In this document: positions 1 to 5,217 of the stretch, piece after piece
How the letters are laid out: each line of letters starts with the position of its first letter
Position numbering within the stretch: position 1 is the first letter of the stretch
DNA from: an uncultured Coriobacteriaceae bacterium
GTDB lineage: Bacteria > Actinomycetota > Coriobacteriia > Coriobacteriales > UMGS124
DNA: 5,217 nt
Assembly (NCBI GenBank): GCA_900555105.1
Contig: USJP01000150.1
Span: 1 to 5,217, forward strand
Direction of reading: 5' to 3'
Notes under the pieces: model-generated
Database searches by the model: none
The model's input: only the letters and a program-made list of their open reading frames with translations
Told to the model about the DNA's origin: nothing
Position numbers and translations under genes: made by a program

Positions 1-530
1 TCGCTGATGTCGAAGGCGACCCTGCCCGCTTGCGCCAGCTCGACCGGCTCGCCGCAACGCACACAGGTGTCCAGGCACGGCCGAAAGCCCTGCATGGCGG
101 CCGCCTTGAAAATGAAGGCGGCCGTAAGCAGGGGCAATACGGGGGACGGTGCCACCTCGAGAGCCTCCAGCGAGGCCGCCAACAGGGGCAGCAGGCGCGG
201 GTCATGGTTGCCCTCCACCGTGAGCTCGCAGGCGCAGTCGAGCGCCGCGTCAACAAGCACCGCCCGGTCGTAGTCGGCGGCAACATTGGCATGCGAGCGC
301 ACAAGACGCGCCTCGCTCACAATAGGCAGGCCCCTCCCCTCGCTCACCAGCAGTTCCACCTCGTTGCCCAGGTTCATGGCACCGGCCAGCTTGGCCGAAG
401 GCTTACGCGCACCTTTGGCGACGACGCGCAGCTGCCCCGCGCAGTCGGCCAGCAAGGTAACGATGAGATCGCATTCGGCGAGCTTTGTGCGGCGAAGGAC
501 TATGCCTTGCGCCTTGAACTTGCCCGACAA
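1..530 (-). CDS. recO: RecO, DNA repair/recombination mediator (3' end cut by window)
   Basis: RecO acts in the RecFOR pathway, displacing SSB and loading RecA at single-strand gaps, and annealing complementary strands. The first 176 residues are visible. An N-terminal OB-fold begins with KAQGIVLRRTKLAECDLIV (about residues 6-24), followed by the RecO-typical VVAKGARKP (36-44) and a helical domain ending in KAAAMQGFRPCLDTCVRCG (142-160). C156 and C159 form the first half of the CxxC zinc site found in many RecO proteins; the second half lies outside the window. I chose TTG at 528-530 because conserved sequence starts five codons later, a TAG closes the frame four codons upstream, and AGGA (538-541) lies 7 nt before it. 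No ATG or GTG fits: the first ATG is codon 52, inside the OB fold. The gene follows the DeoC-like gene by 9 nt and is probably translationally coupled to it. Confidence 0.93.
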   Translation of the reverse strand, partial: MSGKFKAQGIVLRRTKLAECDLIVTLLADCAGQLRVVAKGARKPSAKLAGAMNLGNEVELLVSEGRGLPIVSEARLVRSHANVAADYDRAVLVDAALDCACELTVEGNHDPRLLPLLAASLEALEVAPSPVLPLLTAAFIFKAAAMQGFRPCLDTCVRCGEPVELAQAGRVAFDIS

Positions 531-542
531 GGAGGCGTCCTA
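531..542 (-). promoter_or_regulatory. recO ribosome binding site overlapping the upstream stop codon
   Basis: On the minus strand the TAG stop of the DeoC-like gene (540-542) runs directly into AGGA (541-538), then 7 nt to the TTG start of recO. The Shine-Dalgarno site therefore shares bases with the stop codon. This arrangement favours recO initiation by ribosomes finishing the upstream gene. It is the main support for the TTG start. Confidence 0.7.
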
Positions 543-1649
543 GAGGCTTGTGGCCAGGCGGTCAAAGTCGAGCAGGATCTGACCGGCGTGCAGGCACATG
601 AGTTCGACGGCGCCTGCCTCGAAGAGCTCGACGGCCTCGGCAACGGTGCGGGCGTCGGTGGTGGCACGCACGGCAACGCCGGGCTCGACGGTGGCGCATA
701 CGAGACGCACGTCCTCGGGCGTGGCGCAGCGCTCGGATCCGGTGAAGGCAACGACGTAGTCGGGATGCGCGGAAGAAATGGCGTCGACGGCCTGGCAGAG
801 CACCTGCGGAGTTAGTTGACCGCACTCGATGGCCACACCCACCGCAAGGGCGCCGTCACAGCAGTCGTCATCGTCGTGGCCGCAGCAACACGCGTCGTCG
901 CCGCAATCGCAATCATGGTCGTGCTCGCATGTGCAGTCATCGTCATCGCAACCGCACGCGTCATCATCATAGTCGCAGTCGTGATCACGGCCCTGCTCGC
1001 ATGTGCAGCCATCGTCGTCGCAGCCGCAAGCGCACTCGTGGGCATGCCCGCTGGCAGCCTCGTCGTCGCGGTCGCAATCGTGATCATGCTCGCAGGTACA
1101 AGCCTCATTGTCGCAACCACAGGCACTCTCGTGGTCGTGTCCGCAAGCGCAGGCATCCTCGTCCCCGCAGTCGCAGTCGTCCTCGCAATCGCATGCGTCC
1201 TCGTCGTCGGCGTGGGCGGTGCGGATCACGCTGAGCACGGGGTCCATGGCCTCGTCGAACTCGCCCTCGACAAGAGCGGCGGTGTTGGCGGCAAGGCACA
1301 CTTCACCCACGCCCACCGAGGCGAGCATGGCGCACTCAAAGCACAGGGCGTCGCCGAGCACCCGGCCATAAGGCCAGCCGAGAAGCGCTGTGACACCCAT
1401 AGGCAGGCCCTCTTGCCCAAACGACCAGGCAAGACGCGGTGCGTCCCCTACCCAGGTCGCAAGTGCCTCGTGGCCCGCTCCGGCAGCCTCAAACGCCTGC
1501 TGCAGCGTGGCACCCGGGCCCGCAAGGGGACTGGCGAGCAGCGGGATGAGCCTGGCCGCAAACTCCTGGCCCAGGCCCTCCAGGTCGACCTCTTCGCCTT
1601 CGCACAAGCAAGACGCCAAACGCCCCAGTGTCTCTTCTGCCTGCGACAT
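540..1649 (-). CDS. DeoC-like pseudo-aldolase with Cys/Asp/His-rich insertion
   Basis: A 369-residue protein with no name I recognise. Start ATG 1647-1649 has AGAAGGGG (1656-1663) 6 nt upstream. Residues about 34-145 and 266-360 align by eye to the two halves of bacterial deoxyribose-phosphate aldolase: GVTALLGWPYG (85-95) matches the VATVIGFPLG strand, GVGEVCLAANTAALVEGEFDE (113-133) the ADEIDMVINIGAL region, ATPEDVRL (309-316) and EAGAVEL (344-350) the closing strands. The catalytic residues are replaced: E. coli Asp102 by C118, Lys167 by V300, Lys201 by R328; the GG of the phosphate site (GGxRT) reads TD (331-332). Aldolase activity is therefore not expected. Residues 146-265 interrupt the barrel between strands 4 and 5 with a Cys/Asp/His-rich repeat domain. 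No signal peptide or membrane segment is seen, so it is probably cytosolic. I infer a metal-binding or scaffold role linked to its neighbours YbeY-Era and RecO. The reading frame is well supported; the DeoC relationship is fairly sure; the function is unknown. Confidence 0.88.
   Translation of the reverse strand: MSQAEETLGRLASCLCEGEEVDLEGLGQEFAARLIPLLASPLAGPGATLQQAFEAAGAGHEALATWVGDAPRLAWSFGQEGLPMGVTALLGWPYGRVLGDALCFECAMLASVGVGEVCLAANTAALVEGEFDEAMDPVLSVIRTAHADDEDACDCEDDCDCGDEDACACGHDHESACGCDNEACTCEHDHDCDRDDEAASGHAHECACGCDDDGCTCEQGRDHDCDYDDDACGCDDDDCTCEHDHDCDCGDDACCCGHDDDDCCDGALAVGVAIECGQLTPQVLCQAVDAISSAHPDYVVAFTGSERCATPEDVRLVCATVEPGVAVRATTDARTVAEAVELFEAGAVELMCLHAGQILLDFDRLATSL
855..1214 (-). 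repeat. Segment coding a Cys/Asp/His-rich repeat domain
   Basis: This segment encodes residues 146-265 of the DeoC-like protein. By hand count it has 28 Cys, 39 Asp and 11 His in 120 residues, and no Lys. Three clear copies of an 18-20 residue unit, consensus ACGCDxxxCTCE then a HDHDCD-type tail, lie at residues 176-193 (DNA 1071-1124), 207-226 (972-1031) and 231-248 (906-959). Spacing is 31 then 24 residues. Shorter degenerate pieces (ACDCEDDCDCG, ACACGHDH) precede them. The unequal spacing and near-identical cores suggest internal duplication by slippage or unequal recombination. Clustered CxC, CxCE and HDHDC motifs are what one expects of a soft-metal (zinc, copper, cadmium) binding segment, but no named family was recognised. 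Confidence 0.85.
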
Positions 1650-1788
1650 CTCGATCCCCTTCTCTTTGGTGAGTCACCGCTTCAGGCGGCGTGCTGTCAA
1701 ATGGCCCCGGCGTCCCCTGGGCCAATACAAAACGGGCGCCCTGCCGTGGCTGCTTGCCACCTGCAGGACGCCCTGATGTCTCAAAGCC
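1650..1788 (-). other. 139-bp gap between ybeY-era and the DeoC-like gene, with dyads
   Basis: The gap contains a perfect 5-bp stem with 5-nt loop (GTGGC-AAGCA-GCCAC, 1746-1760), a GGGCGCCC palindrome (1734-1741) followed on the minus strand by GTTTTGTATT, and a distant 7-bp pairing between GGCGTCC (1766-1772) and GGACGCC (1709-1715). A TTGACA-like hexamer (minus strand, about 1693-1698) has no good -10 partner at 17-18 nt. These could form RNA structure in a leader or a weak attenuator, but none is a canonical terminator or promoter. The DeoC-like gene may be transcribed from ybeY-era or from a weak local start. Confidence 0.3.
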
Positions 1789-3447
1789 TTACGCGCCCTC
1801 GCCGTAGCCGAAGCGCTTGATCTGTGCGGCGTCGCTGCGCCAGCCGGGCTTCACCTTGACGTTGAGTTTGAGCATGACCTGGTTGCCGAGCAGGCGCTCC
1901 AGGTCGTGGCGGGCCTGCGAGCCGATGCGCTTGATCATCTTGCCGCCGGCACCGATGACGATGCCCTTCTGACCCTCGCGCTCCACGTACACGGTGGCAT
2001 TGATGTGCGAGATATTGGCCTTCTCGTCGTAGCTCGTGGAGTCGACCTCCACGCCCACGGAGTGCGGTACCTCGTCGCGAGTGTTGAGCAGGACCTTCTC
2101 GCGGATGAACTCGGCCACCACGACCTCGGGGGTCATGTCGGTCTGCATGTCCACCGGAAACCACCGGGGACCCTGCGGCAGGTGTGCAGCCACGACCTGC
2201 AAGAACCCGTCGACGTTGAAGCCCTCCTGGGCGCTCACGACGATGGCCTCGTCAAACGGGCAGAACTCGCGTATGCGCTCCACCTGGGCGCGAGCCTGGT
2301 CCTGGTCGATGATGTCGGCCTTGGTCACCACGAGCACCTTGTAGGCGCGGCTCTCGGCCACGTGCTGGGCCACCCACTCATCTCCGCGACCCGCAGGCTG
2401 CGAACCGTCAAGCACCATGGCGACCACATCGACATCCTTGAGCGCATTGAGCGCCGAGATGTTGAGCTCCTCGCCCAGGGCATCCACCGGCTTGTGCAGG
2501 CCGGGGGTGTCCACAAGCACGACCTGCATGTTGGGCTCGTTGTACACGGCCGAGATGCGGTGACGCGTGGTCTGCGCGGTGGGCGAGGTAATGAGCAGCT
2601 TGTCGCCCACGATTGCGTTGATGAGCGTGGACTTACCGGCGTTGGGGCGACCGACCAAGCTCACGAAGCCGCTCTTGAACGGACCCTCGTAGGTGGCAGG
2701 GTGCATGAAGCGCGTCTCGTCCTCGTCGTCTTCCTGCGGAGCCTGGGCACCGGCGGCACCCTGGGAGGCAAAGAAGGCGTCGATGAGGGCAGTGCCGGAC
2801 AGGCCGTCGGGGTTGTCGAAGCCAACGACGTCGTCCTCGTCGTCCCAGTCCTCGTCATCGTCGTCGAAGTCCTCGTCGCCCTCAGAAGGCAGGTCCTGCC
2901 AAAGAACGGGCTGGCTGGTAGCCGGCTTGGCGACGGGGCGGGCGTCGGTGCCTTCGGCGGCGTGGTCCACCGTGGGGCCGATGTTGATCTGCTCGGGCGG
3001 CACGCCCGTGAAGTCGGCCAGGTAGGAGCGCTCGAGCGCCTCCATCTCCTCAGCCTCGCGAGTATCCTCGTGGTCGTAGCCCATGAGGTGCAGGCAGCCG
3101 TGCGACAGCAAGAGACGCATCTCGTCGGCCGGATCGTTGCCAAACTCAGGAGCCTGCTTGGCCACAACCGAGGGGCAGATGATGAGGTCGCCCACCATGA
3201 AGGGCTCGCCGTCCTCCACGTCGTCGGGGTCGTCGATGTTGAACGACAACACGTCGGTGGGCTTGTCGATGCCGCGGTACTCCAGGTTCAGGCGGTGAAT
3301 CTCGTCGGCGTCGACGAAACTGACCGAGACCTCGCAAGGCTCGGGGCAACCCTCCCCCTCAAGCACGCACGCCACCAGGCGCTCGATTTCCTCAGCGCTC
3401 AGGATATCCTGTCCTACCTCGTCGTTTATCTCAATGCGCATGTCCAT
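1789..3447 (-). CDS. YbeY-Era fusion: rRNA-maturation RNase joined to ribosome-assembly GTPase
   Basis: A single 552-residue frame carries two normally separate proteins. Residues 1-146 are YbeY, a zinc metalloendoribonuclease for 16S rRNA 3'-end maturation and ribosome quality control; the family motif is seen as HGCLHLMGYDH with ligands H116, H120 and H126, and GIDKPTDVLSFN (59-70) precedes it. Residues 147-254 are a linker with a very acidic run near 189-211 and another at 239-244. Residues about 257-552 are Era, which binds the 16S rRNA 3' end: G1 GRPNAGKS (266-273), G2 TTRHR (about 293-297), G3 DTPG (313-316), G4 TKAD (375-378, in place of the usual NKxD), G5 SA (405-406), then a C-terminal KH domain with GAGG (499-502). 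The start is taken at ATG 3445-3447, 10 nt after AAGAAAGG (3458-3465); ATG 3439-3441 is two codons later and possible. A longer in-frame start at 3531 precedes this site and lacks conserved sequence. Both active domains look intact. Confidence 0.95.
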   Translation of the reverse strand: MDMRIEINDEVGQDILSAEEIERLVACVLEGEGCPEPCEVSVSFVDADEIHRLNLEYRGIDKPTDVLSFNIDDPDDVEDGEPFMVGDLIICPSVVAKQAPEFGNDPADEMRLLLSHGCLHLMGYDHEDTREAEEMEALERSYLADFTGVPPEQINIGPTVDHAAEGTDARPVAKPATSQPVLWQDLPSEGDEDFDDDDEDWDDEDDVVGFDNPDGLSGTALIDAFFASQGAAGAQAPQEDDEDETRFMHPATYEGPFKSGFVSLVGRPNAGKSTLINAIVGDKLLITSPTAQTTRHRISAVYNEPNMQVVLVDTPGLHKPVDALGEELNISALNALKDVDVVAMVLDGSQPAGRGDEWVAQHVAESRAYKVLVVTKADIIDQDQARAQVERIREFCPFDEAIVVSAQEGFNVDGFLQVVAAHLPQGPRWFPVDMQTDMTPEVVVAEFIREKVLLNTRDEVPHSVGVEVDSTSYDEKANISHINATVYVEREGQKGIVIGAGGKMIKRIGSQARHDLERLLGNQVMLKLNVKVKPGWRSDAAQIKRFGYGEGA

Positions 3448-3576
3448 GCTGTCGCAGCCTTTCTTGTCATACGGCAACTCGGATGTGACACGGGACCACC
3501 GCGGCGCAGCAGGCAAGGGCGAGGCGCGCAATGCACAGCCTCTTGCCCGATGCGGCCGCAGCGGCCCCGCGGGTTT
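3448..3576 (-). other. galE to ybeY-era gap with GC-rich stem-loop
   Basis: Eleven bases past the galE stop, GGCCGCTGCGGCC (minus strand, 3554-3566) can form a 5-bp stem with a 3-nt loop, and CCCG/CGGG on either side could close it further. No U run follows, so it is not a clear intrinsic terminator. The rest of the gap holds the ybeY-era Shine-Dalgarno (3458-3465). No convincing -35/-10 pair was found, so whether ybeY-era has its own promoter here is open. Confidence 0.3.
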
Positions 3577-4635
3577 CTATTCCGTGGCTCCCTGGTAGCC
3601 GTTGGGGTTCATGCTCTGCCACTTCCAGGAGTGGGCACACATGTCATCGATGTCGTACTGGGCCTCCCAGCCCATGAGCTCCTTGGCCTTCGAGGCGTCG
3701 CAGTAGGTCTCGGCGATGTCGCCGTCACGACGCGGGCAGATCTCGTAGGGCAGTTCCTTGCCGCAGGCACGCTCGAAGGCATGGATGACGTCGAGCACGC
3801 TGTAGCCGTGGCCCGTACCCAGGTTGAACACATGCACGCCATGCTTGCCGCGCATGTAGTTGAGGGCGGACACGTGACCGCGCGCCAGGTCGACAACGTG
3901 GATGTAGTCGCGCACGCCGGTGCCGTCGGGCGTGGGATAGTCGTCGCCGAAGACGTTGATGTGATCAAGCTGACCCACGGCGACCTTGGCCACGTAGGGC
4001 ACGAGGTTGTTCGGGATGCCCTTGGGATCTTCGCCGATGAGGCCGCTCTCGTGGGCGCCGATCGGGTTGAAGTAGCGAAGAAGCATGACGTTCCAACGCT
4101 CGTCGGCCGTGTAGAGGTCGCGCAGCATCTGCTCGTTCATCGTCTTGGTACGGCCGTAAGGGTTCGTGGCCGGCTTGAGCTCGGAATCCTCGCGCACGGG
4201 CACATGGTCGGGCTGGCCATAGACGGTGGCCGAAGAGGAGAACACGATGTCGTACACGCCGTGGTCACGAAGGGCACGCGCGAGCTCGAGCGTGCCGCCC
4301 AGGTTGTTCTGGTAGTACTCGATGGGCTTGTGCACCGACTCGCCCACCGCCTTGTACGCGGCGAAGTGAATGGCGCCGCAGATGGGCTGCTCATCGAAGA
4401 TGCGGTCAAGAAGCGCCCCGTCCTTCACATCACCCTGATAGAAGGCGCGAACCTTCTTGCCCGTGATGCGCTCGACGCGCTTGAGGGCAACCTCGCTGGC
4501 GTTAGACAGGTCGTCGATCACCACAACGTCGTAGCCAGCGTTGAGCAGCTCAACGCAGGTGTGGCTGCCGATGAAACCGGCGCCACCCGTAACAAGGATG
4601 CAAGGCTTTTCGGACTCAGCTACTGTATCAGTCAT
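3577..4635 (-). CDS. galE: UDP-glucose 4-epimerase GalE
   Basis: GalE interconverts UDP-galactose and UDP-glucose using tightly bound NAD, serving the Leloir galactose pathway and supplying UDP-galactose for cell-surface glycans. The 352-residue protein is an extended short-chain dehydrogenase/reductase: Rossmann motif TGGAGFIGS (16-24, with G17, G20 and G23), DDLSNAS (41-47), HFAAYKAVGES (90-100), active-site SSSATVYG (133-140), and catalytic Y160xxxK164 in NPYGRTK. LRYFNPIGAH (186-195) and VRDYIHVVDLA (241-251) are typical of GalE. Length is close to the E. coli enzyme (338). Start ATG 4633-4635 has GAAAGGA (4642-4648) 6 nt upstream; an in-frame ATG at 4674 lies upstream of that site and would overlap the preceding gene, so I rejected it. 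No other galactose gene is in the window, so a general sugar-nucleotide role is as likely as galactose catabolism. Confidence 0.97.
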   Translation of the reverse strand: MTDTVAESEKPCILVTGGAGFIGSHTCVELLNAGYDVVVIDDLSNASEVALKRVERITGKKVRAFYQGDVKDGALLDRIFDEQPICGAIHFAAYKAVGESVHKPIEYYQNNLGGTLELARALRDHGVYDIVFSSSATVYGQPDHVPVREDSELKPATNPYGRTKTMNEQMLRDLYTADERWNVMLLRYFNPIGAHESGLIGEDPKGIPNNLVPYVAKVAVGQLDHINVFGDDYPTPDGTGVRDYIHVVDLARGHVSALNYMRGKHGVHVFNLGTGHGYSVLDVIHAFERACGKELPYEICPRRDGDIAETYCDASKAKELMGWEAQYDIDDMCAHSWKWQSMNPNGYQGATE

Positions 4636-4730
4636 ACACGTTCCTTTCTCAATCAAATACGCTTTCTGACACAACCCCTTGGGCCATGAGCGGCCCTCTT
4701 TGAACGTAAACGTATGCGCGCAGCGGCAAG
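4636..4730 (-). promoter_or_regulatory. Probable galE upstream control region, overlapping the vsr 3' end
   Basis: This stretch is richer in A/T than its surroundings and, on the minus strand, holds TACGTTTACGT (two ACGT half-sites, 4704-4713), a 5-bp stem-loop GGGCC-GCTCAT-GGCCC (4681-4696), then TTGTGT and TATTTG about 13 nt apart, ending in the strong galE ribosome binding site. The hexamers are poor matches to a sigma-70-type promoter and are not the right distance apart. The ACGT pair could be an operator but fits no motif I can name with confidence. The ribosome binding site is firm; the promoter and operator are suggestions only. Confidence 0.3.
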
Positions 4731-5217
4731 GCCACGAGGGCCGTGGACGCAGGTCCGCCCGAGCACGACCAGCCGACCCGGATGCTCGTCGGCCTTGGTC
4801 TTGACGGGCGTCGCGTACTCCACAAGAGCCGCCACCTCGTCCATGGTACGCCGCAGATGTTTCTTTTTAAGCCTGCATTCCCAGACAACAACAACTGTCC
4901 AGCCAGCCTCGACAAGCTCGCTTGAATCGCGCCTGTCCCTTGCCTGGTTGCGGGCGAACTTCGCCGACCAGAACTCGACGTTGGACGACGGTGTACTGGG
5001 GTGGCAGTAGGGGCACCGGTGCCAAAAGCAACCGTGAACGAAGATTGCCACACGCTTGCCCGGATAGGCCACATCAGGCTTGCCGGGAGCCTTCTTCCAC
5101 TGCAAGCGATACCCGCTGAGACCGCGTTTGCGCAGGTAGGTACGCACCACAATCTCAGGTTTCGTGTCACGGCTGCGGTTGCCCTGCATCGAGTGACGCA
5201 CGGCGAGGCTCGTCGCG
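4653..5217 (-). CDS. vsr: Vsr-type very short patch repair endonuclease (5' end possibly outside window)
   Basis: Vsr nicks next to T in T:G mismatches arising from deamination of 5-methylcytosine, starting very-short-patch repair. It normally accompanies a C5-cytosine methyltransferase. Counting from the GTG at 5199-5201 there are 182 residues. Family marks: NRSRDTKPE (8-16), GKPDVAYPGKRVAIFVHGCFWH (from 40) with catalytic D43 and H56, C58, H61, zinc-site candidates C63, C66 and C109, RDRRD (88-92), and VVVWECRLKKK (104-114). In-frame codons continue to the window edge without a stop, so the true start may be GTG 5201, ATG 5189 or outside; comparison with known Vsr N-termini favours a few residues upstream of ATG 5189. 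E. coli Vsr has 156 residues; the extra C-terminal tail (about 130-182) is basic and lacks recognised motifs. The stop is 17 nt before galE. No methyltransferase is visible, but one could lie beyond 5217. Confidence 0.9.
   Translation of the reverse strand, partial: ATSLAVRHSMQGNRSRDTKPEIVVRTYLRKRGLSGYRLQWKKAPGKPDVAYPGKRVAIFVHGCFWHRCPYCHPSTPSSNVEFWSAKFARNQARDRRDSSELVEAGWTVVVVWECRLKKKHLRRTMDEVAALVEYATPVKTKADEHPGRLVVLGRTCVHGPRGLAAARIRLRSKRAAHGPRGCVRKRI

Noticed and set aside
855..1214. CRISPR array or other non-coding repeat
   Set aside because: The repeats are uneven in spacing and make sense only as protein repeats in the minus-strand frame; there are no unique spacers of constant length.
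540..1649. A functional deoxyribose-phosphate aldolase (deoC)
   Set aside because: The barrel is recognisable, but all three catalytic positions and the phosphate-binding glycines are replaced.
816..1820. A 334-codon plus-strand open frame whose first half reads as a hydrophobic, multi-membrane-like Val/Ala/Ile protein
   Set aside because: It is the antisense of the Cys/Asp/His-rich repeat: complements of GAC, TGC and CAC codons read as Val, Ala and similar residues. It lacks a ribosome binding site and the opposite strand has a clear gene.
3448..3531. A 28-residue N-terminal extension of the YbeY-Era protein
   Set aside because: The extension lies upstream of a good Shine-Dalgarno site and has no YbeY-like sequence; conserved sequence starts at the ATG near 3447.
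3554..3566. Rho-independent terminator after galE
   Set aside because: The stem is present, but no run of U follows on the minus strand, so it is listed only as a stem-loop.
1906..4689. A 927-codon plus-strand open frame crossing the ybeY-era and galE regions
   Set aside because: A GC-rich antisense shadow; the minus strand carries two well-recognised proteins over the same bases, and the plus-strand product matches no known family.

Overview
The window comes from a high-GC bacterium. All five recognisable genes lie on the minus strand, so they are described right to left. RecO sequence style, GC-rich codon use and strong purine-rich Shine-Dalgarno sites suggest an actinobacterium, most likely of the class Coriobacteriia. 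That placement is a judgement from memory of related proteins, not a database result. No tRNA, rRNA, CRISPR array, insertion sequence or attachment site was seen.

Layout in the direction of transcription: (1) 5217-4653, a Vsr-type very-short-patch mismatch endonuclease that probably begins just outside the window; (2) 4635-3577, galE, UDP-glucose 4-epimerase; (3) 3447-1789, one uninterrupted gene joining YbeY (16S rRNA-processing metalloendoribonuclease) to Era (30S-assembly GTPase) through an acidic linker of about 108 residues; (4) 1649-540, an unnamed gene whose two ends read as a degraded DeoC (deoxyribose-phosphate aldolase) barrel, split by a 120-residue Cys/Asp/His-rich repeat domain; (5) 530 to the left edge, recO, starting at TTG and cut off by the window.

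ybeY, era and recO commonly neighbour each other, linking ribosome assembly and DNA repair genes. In many Gram-positives the order is ybeY-dgkA-cdd-era-recO. Here ybeY and era are fused, and the DeoC-like gene fills the era-recO gap. It is the outstanding item: the three catalytic positions of DeoC (Asp102, Lys167 and Lys201 in E. coli numbering) align to Cys, Val and Arg, so it should not be an aldolase. The inserted domain has 28 Cys, 39 Asp and 11 His in 120 residues and looks built to bind metal. Its stop codon is in the same frame as recO and only 9 nt before the recO start, so the two are tightly coupled.

The window has no non-coding stretch longer than about 140 bases. The two larger gaps (1650-1788 and 3448-3576) contain small dyads but no convincing intrinsic terminator or strong promoter.
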